From Prorocentrum cordatum (taxonomy: Eukaryota; Sar; Dinophyceae; Prorocentrales; Prorocentraceae), in assembly GCA_963575745.1 (NCBI GenBank), contig CAUYUJ010021048.1, positions 452,001 through 516,000 of the forward strand: a stretch of 64,000 nt of DNA, given 5' to 3'. The notes below the pieces were generated by a model. That model was not told the DNA's origin, searched no databases, and worked only from the letters and a program-made list of their open reading frames with translations. Positions within the stretch are counted from its first letter, which is position 1. Every line of letters starts with the position of its first letter. Position numbers and translations under genes: made by a program. This document shows positions 31,722 to 42,879 of this stretch, piece by piece.

Positions 31722-31872
31722 GTTGCAGCGCCGACCCCTGGAGGTCTGGACCCCTTCCCATGGACCGCTTTTTTCCACTGGTCGCTATCAGGACGGCCCC
31801 GAGGCCCAGCGAGGGCCCCCAAAGGTCGAAACCTGCCAGAAACCTCCCGTCGGGACTTCTCCACGACGAAGG
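31722..31872 (+). mobile_element. Dispersed ~150-bp element, plus copy
   Basis: GCCGACCCCTGGAGGTCTGG, ACCCCTTCCCATGGACCGC, GACGGCCCCGAGGCCCAG and a terminal CTCCCGTCGGG ... CGACGAAGGG hairpin, in the same order as the copies at 3.0 and 20.2 kb. From 31,235 to 31,720 and 31,875 to 32,150 overlapping open frames are present without support. Confidence 0.6.
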
Positions 31873-32159
31873 GACTCCCATGGCCGGGGGGCGTCGAACA
31901 CACTCGGCGCCGTGTTGACGACACGAGGTGGCCCAGCACAGCGGGCGCCCCCGTCCTGGTCGAAGCCGTGCTTGCGCACGGAGAGCGTCACGTCCCAGGC
32001 GCCGTCCTCGCGGGCCTGCAGCGCGTAGGTGACCCTCTGCGCGCCGCCGCTGACGACGACCTCTGGCCGCGGGCAGCGACGGGCAGGACCGAGCACACCC
32101 GAGCGAGCACGCCCACAGACAGGCGGCCCACGGGACCCCCCCGGCGAGGCCGTGCACCG

Positions 32160-32310
32160 CGACGGCCAAGCCGAACACTGACCGAACCGACGGCGAAACA
32201 GAAACCGACCGAAGCCAGCAGGCCGCGAACGGCCGCGACGCGGCAACGCACCGAGCCGCACCGAACGCGACCGAGTGCGACGCGGCCGAACCGACCGAAC
32301 CGCGAACACC
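32160..32310. repeat. CCGAACCGAC-type degenerate tract
   Basis: Loose CCGAA, CGACC and GCGAA units, like 22,180-22,330. Confidence 0.55.
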
Positions 32311-32639
32311 CTTGACACCCCCGCCTGGCTAGCAAACGGCTCCCAGAATACGAGAAAGACGCCCATGCACCGCATCTTGCCTGGGCTCCGTTCCGGCCCC
32401 GCTCCAACGCGGTGCGGTGCACAATTTGCTCGGCCCTGGGGGCCGAACAAATATGCACCGTACCGTTCGTGGGTCGAGAACCGACGACGCCTGCTCCGGA
32501 GACGCCAGCGCGGCACGGTGCGCGCAAGTCGTCCGCGGACAAGAGAGCCTCGGAAGCACAAGCAGCACCAATTCCTTGGGGAAGGCAGGCATTTTTACTA
32601 CGCGCGCCTTCTTCGCCTCGACCGCGCCCACGACGGCAC

Positions 32640-32960
32640 AACAGGCCCCAAGGATCGCCCCAAAGATCGCCCCTGGAAGTCCCGCCACGGCCCCAAGACA
32701 GCCAATCGCACCCAACAGAACGCCAGACAAATGACGAGGGCCTCCAGAAGCAAACAACATTGATATCAGGTGTTTGTTGAGCAAGATTTACTGTTCTCGC
32801 CTTCTCGGGCTGCCGACACGCCAAGGTAGCCCGACAGACCTCGAATATGGCTCTGACACAGCCGAGCGCTCGAAGACGTCCCAAGACGCCCCAACAGGCC
32901 CCCAACAATGCCCCAACAATGCCCCAAAATGTTCCAAGCAGGCTTCCAAGGATTGGCGCC
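32640..32960. repeat. Degenerate CCCCAAGAT-type repeat
   Basis: CCCCAAGA, CCCCAACAAT and related phrases, same class as at 296-715, around an AT-richer 32,755-32,815. No gene. Confidence 0.55.
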
Positions 32961-32974
32961 TGGCTGTGCATTCC

Positions 32975-33320
32975 TTCAAGAGAAGGGGAGGGGGCACCAC
33001 ATTTTCGATGGCAAGAGACAGCGCACAGGGCCCAAGCGCCACCTCGCCCTTTGCAAGGTGGACGGGGGGGGAAGGAAAAAAGCCCGAGCCGAAGCGGCTG
33101 CGGAAGAGGGGAGGAAGAGGAAGCGAACGAAGAGTGGCACCAGCGCAGTCAACCAGTTCCGAGGAAATCCCACCGAACGAAACAAATTTGCGCCCTGCTC
33201 GTCCAGGGGGAAGGGGAAGGGGCACCAGGTTTTCGATGGCAAGAGACAACGCGCAGGGCGCTTGCGCCACCCCGCCACCACGCCACTGGGGCACCCCCAA
33301 CCCCACCCGCCCCCCTAAAA
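32975..33320. repeat. Direct repeat, ~234-bp offset
   Basis: The block GGGGGCACCACATTTTCGAT and GGCAAGAGACAGCGCACAGG near 32,990 recurs as GGGGCACCAGGTTTTCGATG and GCAAGAGACAACGCGCAGG near 33,222. Confidence 0.7.
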
Positions 33321-34395
33321 AAGAACACGGGGGGGGGGGGGCCTCGTGCCAACGGCCCGAGGAATCGCGCCTACCAGCAACAGGCTGGCCATGCCCTCAC
33401 TGGGCGGGGCGCCCAGCGCGACGCCCTTGCGCGGGCGCGCCAGCGCCAGCGCAACGAGGGAGGGGTGGGGCCCGCCCGCGCTCCTTCCATTAGGTCGGGC
33501 GGCGTCCGCGCACAGCCGCAGGGCGACCTTCCCTCTCCCGGGCAGGGCGCCCAATGATCCGGCCGCGCCCGAGCGCCGCTGGCCGGCGCGCGCGGGGGGG
33601 TCCCGCCCACCGGCGTTTCTTAGGTCGGCCGTCTCACTCATCCGGCAAAGGGACAAAGGCTCGGCGCATCCGCGCCACCTTGGCTCCCCGTTCTTGTGCG
33701 TCCCAAAGATGGACTAGCATTCGGCCGCCGTCGAATTGGGCCCCCCTTCTCCCAGGCCGGGAAGCGGCCTCCGCCGGCCCTCGCCCCACTGGACCTCGAA
33801 CAACAAAAGCTTCCGTTTCGGCCGGGGTTGCCCGCGTGAAGGATCTGCTGAGGGCCTGCCGATGCGCTTCGACGTTGAGGGGGCTCTTTTCGTGGGGGCT
33901 CACATTTTGTTCCACGGTGGCGGCTTCTTCCCCCCCTTTCTTCCATCTGGCCTGATCACCATTATGGGCCCGGTGCGCGATGGGAGGGCGCCGGCGCCCC
34001 CTCCGCGGCCCCTCGGGCCATGGGCCCCCGTGCACTCGGGGCGCCTGTATGTCCCCACCTGGGGCGCGTGCCTTGCCTTTCCTCCTTCTGGGCGGGCTGG
34101 CCCCCGGCGGCGCGCGGCCCCCGGCCGCCCGCCCTGTTTTTGATCAGATGATCGTGGCCGCCGGCGAAGCAGCCCGACACGCGCGATGCATCTTCCCCGT
34201 CTCCTCCTCGCTCAGGGGATCCATTGTACGAGATTTCTACATGCAGGTGGCGTTGACGGATGACGCGGCAGCGCGCGGCCCCTTTTTTGCGCCCGGCGGG
34301 GCCCCCGCGGCGCCCCGCCGAAAATCCAGCTCTCACCTCCTTCGGGGGCGTCGGAAGACGTGGGCCAGACGCCCGCGGCGGCGGGCGGATGGGTG
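33321..34395. other. GC-rich region, no gene recognised
   Basis: Very GC-rich. Many open frames exist on both strands because stops are rare, and none carries a recognisable motif. Confidence 0.35.
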
Positions 34396-34397
34396 AT

Positions 34398-34935
34398 TCA
34401 ACGCCAGCAGGAGCGAACATAATCGACACCCCCCCCCCGCGCTGGGTGCCGGGGCAACCGCGCTGATCGCTCAGTCGCGCAGGTCTCCGCGGCTCGCGAC
34501 AACCTCGATTGCCTCTTACTCCAGCCGTCGCTCTTGTCTTCCTCGCCCCATTTCTTCCCGGGGTCGCGCGTCCGCGAAGAATTGCCGGACTCGCCCTTCA
34601 ACTCATTGCCGCGCAATCCGCTCCCTGAGCTCGCGTTGCCACCGCTGGCGCTGACTGCTTCGCTCTTCTTGCTCTTGCAACTCGAGCCCGAGTCGCCGCG
34701 ACCAGCGCGGCCAGTTGCAGTAGCGCTGCTATGCCACTTCTCATTTTATTTCCCTCCGCTCTTGCTCCAATGGCTCTCCCAGCAGTCGCTGGACCAGGAA
34801 GCGCCCCACCCCCCTTTGCCTCCATCCTTGCCTCTACCACGTCTCCACCACTTTGGCCGAGACGCCTCATTACCGGCAGAGGCATCGTCAGCCCCGCCGT
34901 TTTCGATCTCTTTTTGCACCTGACTCCGCTGGGGA
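34398..34935 (-). pseudogene. Gly/Lys/Ser/Trp-rich coding-like tract with in-frame stop
   Basis: On the minus strand a pyrimidine run ending CCTTCCCCAG precedes an open frame of about 175 residues to a stop at 34,398. It includes VQKEIENGGADDASAGNEAS, WWRRGRGKDGGKGGW and GESGNSSRTRDPGKKWGEED. Third positions are strongly G/C. A single TAA after SKSGGK near 34,770 interrupts it. The RG/GK-rich composition resembles linker regions of gag-like or RNA-binding proteins. Decayed exon, or two exons with an unrecognised intron. Confidence 0.35.
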
Positions 34936-35008
34936 AGGCAAGGGGGACGCAGGCCTGCCAGTCACCGACGCGGCGGCAGCGCGCTCAATCGGATATCGAC
35001 CTTCCATC

Positions 35009-35731
35009 TCAGGATAGCCTTTTCACCATGGCGACGGCCACCGTTGTGAACCTCGCGCCATGCTCGTCCAGAGCCCGGCCAATTTTCTCTCGCGCGCCCA
35101 CTGACGGGCCAGGCCCCTCGAGATACAAATCGTTGGCGAGTTTTTTTTTGAAAACGCCTCTTGCAGCGGGGAAGCCACTAACGACGCCAATTCCATAGCG
35201 CATTCGCCGGCCCGCGCTTCATCGTGCAACCCCTGCGCCCCCCTCGTGATATGAGCACGGAAGAGTGGGCACATCTGCCCTTCAATGTGCATAGCCATGA
35301 TGGCACAAACGATTCCCTTGCAAGCCGTTCTTTGTCTGCTGAGCCCAAGGTTCACGCTCTGTTCTGCTCGATTGGTTGCGATCCGACTCTTGTTTCATCA
35401 TTCGCCAGATCGTCCCAGGCCGCTGGTCTGCGCCGGCCAGATACCAATGCACGGCTTTCGCGGTCAGAAACTGGCGGGCAGCTTGCTCCGCCATTATGGC
35501 TTCTCGGCCGCAGCCTTCGCATCCACGATGCATGTCGTCCGAATGGGGGGCGTCTATCAATGCCAACTCTGGAATGTCCTGGACATGCCAACAGCCAACA
35601 ATCAGGAGTGACTTCTGCCCTTCCACAATCGGCAATGTGCTCTCTACTGCGAACGCAGCCTGATTGGGTACCGCCTCCGCCATCACGTTCTCGATACTGT
35701 TGTGCCTGGAACGAGCCTCATTGAATTTCAA
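35009..35731 (-). pseudogene. Coding-like tract with frame breaks, unknown protein
   Basis: Minus-strand segment from 35,731 reads VESTLPIVEGQKSLLIVGCW, then VQDIPELALIDAPHSDDMH and a CEGC pair. It shifts frame near 35,310 and again at a run of nine Ts near 35,145. It finishes as LYLEGPGPSVGAREKIGRAL and a stop at 35,009. It opens at TTG with no ATG, so the true 5' end lies upstream or in another exon. No family recognised. Confidence 0.35.
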
Positions 35732-35734
35732 CGA

Positions 35735-38105
35735 TGCGTGTCTTCCCTGTTGAAGGCACCCCCCAATAATTCAAGCTTCACACGTTTCGCAATACGAGCC
35801 AAACAAACAAGCTGCGCGAAGGGCAAATCGATGTATGTGCCCAGCGACCTGCGCACTCGAGTCCGTATTTTGCCAGATCGAACCCTCCCACGTTTTAGGG
35901 ATCAGTGAAATCCCAATCACAGACATCCAAGGAGCCGAAAACCTAGGGAATGTGGATTCGTGTTAATCAAGGAGCGAAATTTCGGATACCACATAACCAT
36001 ATCCAAATCTGAAGCAGATTAGACCTTGCATAATTCTGGAACCTCATGGCCAAGTTGCTAAACATCCTCATACTTGGAGGAGAGCAAACCAGTCGCTGAC
36101 ACTGCTCAAATTTTGGGGCCCACGCCAAATGGGCAGCAGTGGTGGGACCATGTTCACCATTTCCTCTCAAGGATCGCGAGCCCCGTGACCCAAACGAAAC
36201 AATCCAAATCTTGCAATGGCCCGTTGTCTTTTTGTCGCATAGTTTCGCCTTCGTCTGACACTTGTTTTCTATGTTTTGCCTTTTCAGAGCGGGGCCTTCT
36301 TGGTTGGTCGTGCTGGCCAACGTCTCGTCCTGCTCCGCATTAGCCATGGGAACGGTCACCACAAGTGAACCAATACATATTAATCACACGCGCTCCCTAA
36401 TTTGACCAAAACCGCCAAGCGTCAACACCGTAGACAACAGTTTTCTTACAAAACGGACACATCAGGGTCTCGAGACTCAGCTGCTCGCCGCATGCTCAAA
36501 CAAATCCATCATATTTCCACAGAACTGTTCCTAACTGCACCAGCGGTGCCTCTGAGAATTCACAACTCGTTTTGTGTTCTATGGGAAACGGAGGCAGGCG
36601 GGTACTCCTAAGTGATTATCTGGGGATGTGGTCCGCAAGCCGGAGCGACATGCCGCAAACTTCGCGAATATCTCCTTCCTGGCTCCCATCTGTTCTTCCC
36701 ACTGGCTGGGCAGTTGTATCATCGTGCCCCCATCAGCTCTTGCTACTTTCTGTGTCCCACTCAACAATGTGATGTCCCATCCTTTGAGTTCCTGGCCGAC
36801 GACCTGTATCTTCCAAGGTTTCCACAAACGACACAGCCAGTAGGCTGTGGGCCGCTATCTTCGCAACGGGACTCCATTACTTGAACAGCAAATGTCTCAG
36901 CATGAGTCGAACTGGAAACGGTGCATCCCTTCCCCCCTCCCCTGTCGCGGGCGAGAGAAGCGGACCGAGCCTGCGATGGCGGAAGTGTGGCGCCCCTCGC
37001 GCGGATTGGGTCCACTGATCCTCCCCACAGACACCTGCAGATGGAGGAGGGATGGGAGAAGGAGGAAAAGGAGAAGGAGAAACGACAGCGCCACGAGGGT
37101 CCAATGTCTCACGATACTCAACGCCGAACTGCTGGTTTCAGCCGCTTGTAAGACCGAACGCCGCTAGGCGGAGGAGGAAGCAAGAAATACGGTCGGAGCA
37201 AAGTCAGGAAAACATAGTACAAGAACACGGGTCCCTCCGCCGGCAAAATACACGAAAACATAAGGTCACCGAAAACCAAGGGCCCCTTCCGAGGAGTCAC
37301 CCGGCCTTCACTGCCTGGCCTACCTAGGAAACCATTGTGAAACCCCAGCCGGAAGCCTCAAACAGTCGGTTGGGCCCCGCAAACCCAAGCCAGCCAGTCC
37401 CAAGCTTTCCCCAATAACATGCGAGGGCGTTCGCCTTCGCGCCGTCATCGCCCAAGAGCGCGCGGTTGCTGGAGGCCGCACCGTGCCATCGAAACCGAAG
37501 AACGCGGAGCCCTCCCCCCCCGCCCCCCTGCCCGCGCCACGGACGCATCAGTCCCACGGCCTACCCCATCGGCCCTAGCAGTGGGCCTCAGCTCTGCGCC
37601 CTGGGACTCATCCAGACATCCCATATGACATTGAAGCTCTCGCTCACCCTTGCCCCAGCCGTAGTTCGCCGCCTCGTCCACCCGCCCTAGCCTGCACAAG
37701 GACATACCGACAAAAGAAAGAACCTCAAGTACCCTTCCCCAACGCAGCATATTCTTACGCTTCACTCCGACCGTATTCGTTGGGCATTTAAACCAGTGCA
37801 GCTTACACCATGCTGTTGCGGGAGCGGGAGAGGAAACATACATATTGCTTCGCGGCCACTTCCTTAGCCATGCGGGACACGTGGAAGCTAAATGTGGCGG
37901 CCAGGATCACATTTTCACGCGTGCGGTCAGGAGGAAGGGGCCACGGTAGAGAAGACAAGCCCTCCATTCGAATACCGCAGGTGGGGGCAACGGGCTTCGC
38001 CCTGCTCCACGAGCTGGGAGGAGGGGGAGGAAACGGGGGAAGAGGAGGATAATTGCACGACCGAGGAACCCCACATGCTCATTTTACGTCGCGTGTGTTC
38101 ACATA
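35735..38105. other. Mostly unassigned; weak minus-strand ORFs
   Basis: AT-richer to 36,900. Minus-strand 36,579-36,827 reads WKIQVVGQELKGWDITLLSG with fair coding appearance. Another minus-strand frame near 36,342 begins MANAEQDETLASTTNQEG. Neither has a recognised domain or splice context. A short GA-rich run lies at 37,045-37,085. Nothing else supportable. Confidence 0.25.
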
Positions 38106-38109
38106 CCCT

Positions 38110-39322
38110 CAAACGGCATTTTGGACCCCGGGGGAGGTGGAAAGGGAAGGGGGTGCAGCCAAATGTCTCATACGCCTTTTCACCGCCTGCCACGCTTTGC
38201 GAGCATACGCCGGATTGCGACCGCACCCCCTGCGCACCTGCCTGTGGTGTCGATTAACTGCACCCCTGCCACGGTTTGCAAGCGTACGACGGATAGCGAC
38301 CCTTCCCCCAGCGCCCCCCTTGTGGCATCGGACACTGCCAGCCCGTCGCGCTTTGCGCCTGCGCAAACACCACCGCCCCCACCCCCTGCGCACACCGTCT
38401 TGAGTCGAGCGAATGCCACGCCTGCCACGCTGTGCGAGCGTACGACGGATAGCGACCGCACCCCCAGCGCACTCCCGGTGGCATCTAGTAGCAGCCACGC
38501 CTGACACGCTTTGCGATCGTGCGACGGATAGAGAGCGCACCTCCTGCGCACTTCCTTGCGGTGTCGATAAAGTGCACGCCTGCCACGCTTTGCGAGCACT
38601 CGACGGATTGCGACCGCACCGCCTGCGCACCCCCCTCGTGGCATCGAGAAACTGTCACGCCAGCCACACTTTGCGAGCGTACGACGGATAGCGACCGCAC
38701 CCCCAGCGCACCCACTGCGGCGTCGAGCAACATCCACGCCCGACACGCTTTGCGAGGGTGTGGCGGATAGCGACCGCACCCCCAGCTCACCCCCTGTGCT
38801 GTCGATAAAGAGCGATCAAATGTACGCCTGCCACGCTTTGCGAGCGTACGACGGATAACGACCGCACCCCCTGCGCACCCTCTGTGGCATCGAGAAAGTG
38901 CACGCCTGCCGCGTCATGTGGATGTGCATGTGTTGCATGTGTGGGTATGGCGCCCGTGCCGTATGACAGCCTACGCCTGCCGCGCCCTGCGAATCTTGCG
39001 CGTATGTGTTGTGTGGTGTGCGTGTCAATGCGTGTGTGGTTGTATATGGACGTGTGTCTCATGTGGGTGGCCAGTATGAGGCGCATGCGTCGTGGGTGTA
39101 TGATGCAGTGAACACGCCATGTGTGCACTAACTTTGTTGTGTGGTGTGTGCACGCGCGCGGCTGTATGTAGACGCGTGTCTCATGTACGCGCCGTGCATG
39201 TGTTGCGCGCGGGTGGGGCGAAGAAGAGTTGGAGGGGAAGGGAAAAGGGAGGGAGGTGTGTGCGGGAAACGCGGGTGCGACGCAGCAGGGAAGAAAACCA
39301 GAACCCCACGAAACATGTGGGG
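38110..39322 (-). repeat. Inverted duplication copy B with 79-bp minisatellite
   Basis: Reverse-complement counterpart of 23,852-24,624. It has nine to ten copies of the 79-bp unit (CCACGCTTTGCGAGCGTACG, ACGGATAGCGACCGCACCCC) at 38,183-38,905, then GT-rich sequence and CCCCACGAAACATGTGGGG at 39,304-39,322. The left 75 bp is the module shared with about 22,345-22,420. Coding frames are repeat shadows. Confidence 0.8.
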
Positions 39323-39726
39323 AATGAAAGTTCTGGCAGCAGCAGCAGCAGCAGCAGCGGACGCGGCCGCCGCACGGAAGGCCAGCAAGAGGGGCCTGCG
39401 AGGAGAAGCACGCCCGCTCGACGCTGGCGAGCCCCGACTGCGACATGGCCGAGGTCACGGCTCTGACCAGCAGCGGCGGCGGCTCGCCTGTAAAGGGGGC
39501 CAGACGAAACCAGGACCGGGACAACATCGGACCAGGACAAAATCGGGATCTCTGAGATCCAGCGCTTCCCCCTTCCCCTCCTTCTCCTCCTCCTCCATAT
39601 CCTGATGCTTGTCCTCCTCCTCCTTTTCCTTGTCCTCTTCCTCCCTCCTCGTCCCAGCGACCAGGGTCGGCGGCACCGGCCGTAAAGCCTTCGCCATCGG
39701 GGATCTGTGAGATCCTGGACATGTTC

Positions 39727-39925
39727 GCCGTAAGCTGCATTTCTTCAGTGGACGTTATCGCGTCATGACGCGAAAACGCCCGTCGTCGTCGTCGTCGTCG
39801 TCATCGTCGTCGTCGTCGTCATCGTCGTCGTCGTCTTCGCCGTAAGTTGCATTTTTTCAATGGACGTTATCGCGTCATGGCGCGAAAACGCCCGTCGTCA
39901 TCGTCGTCGTCGTCGTCGTCTCTGA
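39727..39925. repeat. 112-bp direct repeat with palindrome and (CGT)n
   Basis: GCCGTAAGCTGCATTTCTTC at 39,727 and its near-copy at 39,839 are each followed by GGACGTTATCGCGTCATG and a CGT run. The first copy carries the perfect palindrome CGCGTCATGACGCG (39,759-39,772). The second is mutated to CGCGTCATGGCGCG. Confidence 0.8.
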
Positions 39926-40089
39926 GAGCCGGTTGCCGCAAAGTTTTCACAGTGAACGTGTTCACCTGAATTCGGGCGCTGGGAGCTTCATAAATCGATC
40001 CAGCGCGGGAAATCCCTCAGAAACTTGGGGTCTGGGGTCCAGGTCGTAATGTCTCACGACGTTATTATGTTTGGTGGCGTCGGACCTCG

Positions 40090-40260
40090 ATGACTGGCCT
40101 TTCTTTGCATTGCTTGGCATTGCTTGGCGTTGCTTGGCATTACGGTGCATTGCTGGTATCGCTTGGAACTGTTCGGAATTTCTTTGCATTGCTCGGCATT
40201 GCTTGACGCTGCTTGGCGATCCCAATCACTGCTTGGCATTTCTTTGCGCTGCTGCTTGGT
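40090..40260. repeat. GCATTGCTTG minisatellite
   Basis: About twelve diverged 10-15 bp copies of GCATTGCTTG. Confidence 0.85.
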
Positions 40261-40264
40261 AACC

Positions 40265-41630
40265 CTCTGAACGCCTCTGCAGAAACAGGCAAGAAACAAA
40301 ACCCGGGAACGTGGGAAACCCCGGAAACCCGACCAATGCCCGCTGGCGCAGGCCTAGCACCCACCGGTTCTTCAAAGACAGCAAGAACCCCTTCGGCAAG
40401 CCTGATTTGAAGGAAAAACGCACAGTCACGCGAGCGCGTACGCACTGAAAGTAGCGTAGGAGGAGGGGAGAGATAAGACGAGGACAGGGAAGGACGATGG
40501 TATGCATGGCAACGCTGCCACGCGCTCCGCAGGCTGGGTGGGTCGTCCCACTCAGCCAGTCCCTCCAGACGCGTTGCTGCTGCCTTTGCATGTTGTTTCA
40601 GCCAATCCCGAGATGTGCGCACTCGCTCTCGCGTTAGTGGCCCTTGCAGGCGAGAGCTGCATTGCTTGTGTTGGCACTTTTGTTTGGAGTCCTCGTCGCG
40701 AATTCTGATTCGCTCCGCAGAAGGTGCTCCTCCGAAACACGCTTCGAGGACAGTCCAGTGCCATATCAGATTGCCGACGACCCGTGGTCTACCGCGTGTC
40801 GAACATCCACCATTACATTTCCAGCCTGAAGCCTATGACCCCAGAGCCTCCCATGAAGAGAACTGGGGGCGCACAACCTGGGGCTCTGAGAGAATCATAA
40901 TAAAATGCATGTGTGAAAACTGCATGCCTCCAGCTCGCGCCACGCTGAAATTCTGTACAGATGCGATCAGGATGGCCAAAAGACGCGCGACAAAACGCGC
41001 ACATGCACTCTGCATCACTCCAACGCCAGGATCGTAATCACGTTGCATAGAGTCTATGAGCTCCCAGTCACTACGACCTTGAACAAGGCAACCGCGAATT
41101 CAGGACCCGCGCGGCTGCGCGCTGCGTCCGCGCACGCCTGTGCCAGGCTGGCTCCGCCTCTCGCGGCGTGGGGAGCCCCCTCCAGCGCGGGCCTGGCGGC
41201 GGGCGCGCAGCAGGCTCGCGGGTACCTGGCAGCCGCGCCCAGAACCTCGAACCAGGGCGGCGGCCACAAGCAGGGGGAGGAGGGAGGAGACGTACTTCGA
41301 GCTTCGAGGAGCAGGATGGTGGTGAAGGGGCGGACGGCGAGCTGGGCAGGGCGAGAAGGGGCAACAGGCGCCGGTCGCCGTGCCGCGCCAGGCTGCGCAT
41401 CACGGCCGCGGTGACCTCCTCCAGGAAGGCGCCTCGGATGCCCTCGTCGTGCTCCGCCAAGCGAGGCGCCCGCTCCTAGGCGCCGGCCGAGTTGGGGGAG
41501 GGCTGCGGCGATGCACGCCAGAGAGGGGAGCACTAGCCCAGCAGAGCGCCCTAGCAGCAGCAAGCAAGGGTGAACGAGGCGGGTCGAGGCTCAGGAGAGC
41601 GGCCAATGAGAACGAGAGCTCCTACAAGCC
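40265..41630. other. No gene supported
   Basis: A hydrophobic stretch at ATG 40,613 (MCALALALVALAGESC) resembles a signal peptide but the frame closes after 31 codons. From 41,090 on the DNA is GC-rich with overlapping shadow frames. Confidence 0.3.
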
Positions 41631-41936
41631 GTAGGAATCCCAACGCGCGTTCCTGGGGATTCCCAGGAACGCCGACAGGCGGGACAAGGGACGCGAGCGC
41701 GGCAACTGTGCACCCCGGCGTCTCTTGCAGGGGATCGTGGCTGCCCAGACCGAGAGTCGCACGCAGCCAGCACTGGAGCGAGACCACGCTCCCTGCACCA
41801 AGCGTGAGGATTCCACTTCAGCGAAGCGGCTGCCAGCACCGGGCGGGCACGGGCTCCCCGTCCTCTCCCTTGCGAGGCTCTTCTGCTGGCCCTGGTCAAA
41901 CACGACGAGCACCCTCTATAGGGGGCCACAGGCGGA

Positions 41937-42052
41937 CCCTACCCCTACCCCCCCCCCATTTCTGAGGGGGAGGGTGGGGTCCACTTCGCTCGGGAGCTCC
42001 CGAAAGAAGTGAACCCCACCCTCCCCCTCAGAAATCGTGGTGGGTAGGGGTA
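41937..42052. mobile_element. Near-perfect ~116-bp palindrome
   Basis: Left arm CCTACCCCTACCCCC, TTTCTGAGGGGGAGGGTGGG and GTCCACTTC. The right arm in reverse complement is CCTACCCCTACCCACC, TTTCTGAGGGGGAGGGTGGG and GTTCACTTC. The centre is GGGAGCTCCC. Capable of a cruciform with a stem of about 55 bp. Confidence 0.75.
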
Positions 42053-42215
42053 GGTTTCGCATGTGGCCCCCTACTCTAGCGAAGCGATTTGAGGGAAGTG
42101 CAGCATGGATTGACGGCGGGCCTTCTCTGTAGATGTAAGGCCAGCGCCCTCTAAGAAGCAGCCTCCTTCTGAGAAGCCTTCTCCCCTCCCCCCAATTACC
42201 CCTCCCTGCGCGTGG

Positions 42216-42400
42216 CCGAATAGACACAAACTTTTGAAGGTCCGCGCGGATGTTTTGCGTCGGCGCTGGACGACCCTCCCTGGCGCGCGGAACGCGCCAC
42301 GGCGGCGCCAGGGGCGCCGCCAGGTGGGTCCCAGCGCAGATCCAAGAAATCCGCGCGGACTTTCGAAAAGATGCTGTTTTTTCCCTAATTGCGTTTCGCT
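42216..42400. mobile_element. Introner-like foldback element, copy 5
   Basis: Left CACAAACTTTTGAAGGTCCG and CGCGGATGTTTTGCG, right AGATCCAAGAAATCCGCGCG and GACTTTCGAAAAG, then CTGTTTTTTCCCTAATTGCG. The GCGC-rich centre contains GGCGCCAGGGGCGCC. ORFs to either side are too weak to say whether it lies in an intron. Confidence 0.7.
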
Positions 42401-42879
42401 AAACGGGTCGAATCATGCAGAACAAAGCACAGAAGAGCTCCAAAGGGGCGACGGGGGGCCCGTGCTCGCCCAGTGCCGGCGCAGCCGTTTCGCTGAAGAC
42501 CTCCCCACAGTTGCCTCAAGAATCGTGCTTTCGCTTCACTGCCGGCTGCATTTTTGGCCCGGACGGCGGCGATGCGCTACAAGAAATGCACCAAGGTGTA
42601 CGTGGCCTGGTCCGGACGGCCGCGATCCCCTGGTGAAGAAGACGCTGAGGTGCACGTGGCCGTGCTCCCACCCCTGTCCCGCCCGTCAGCGTTCCGCGGG
42701 ATCCATAGGAATCCCACTGGCCCTCCGGGCGTAGGTGGTCTGACGAGTTCTCCTTCCCTCTTTCGCAACCCCCTCCCTTCCCCGTCGGGGAGGGGCTTAC
42801 CCCTCCCCCTCCCACCTCCCAGGGGTCTGGATGGAGGGGGGGGCGGAGGTGTCGGGGGATCCTTTTTCGCCCAAGATGG

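Larger units (their letters stand above)
41636..42725. mobile_element. ~1.1-kb composite with ~150-bp inverted arms
   Basis: The left arm (about 41,636-41,790; GGAATCCC, GGAACGCCGACAGGCGGGAC, CAGGGGATCGTGGCTG) aligns with the reverse complement of the right arm (about 42,560-42,725; GGATTCC, GGAACGCTGACGGGCGGGAC, CAGGGGATCGCGGCCG). It encloses the foldback at 41,937 and introner-like copy 5. No transposase ORF was recognised. It may be a non-autonomous element or a simple inverted duplication. Confidence 0.5.

Noticed and set aside
38183-38905. CRISPR-like array
   Set aside because: Regular 79-bp periodicity, but the units diverge throughout with no constant repeat and unique spacer, and the genome is eukaryotic. 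It is a minisatellite.
40613-40708. Signal-peptide-like MCALALALVALAGESC
   Set aside because: The frame closes after 31 codons and no second exon is evident.
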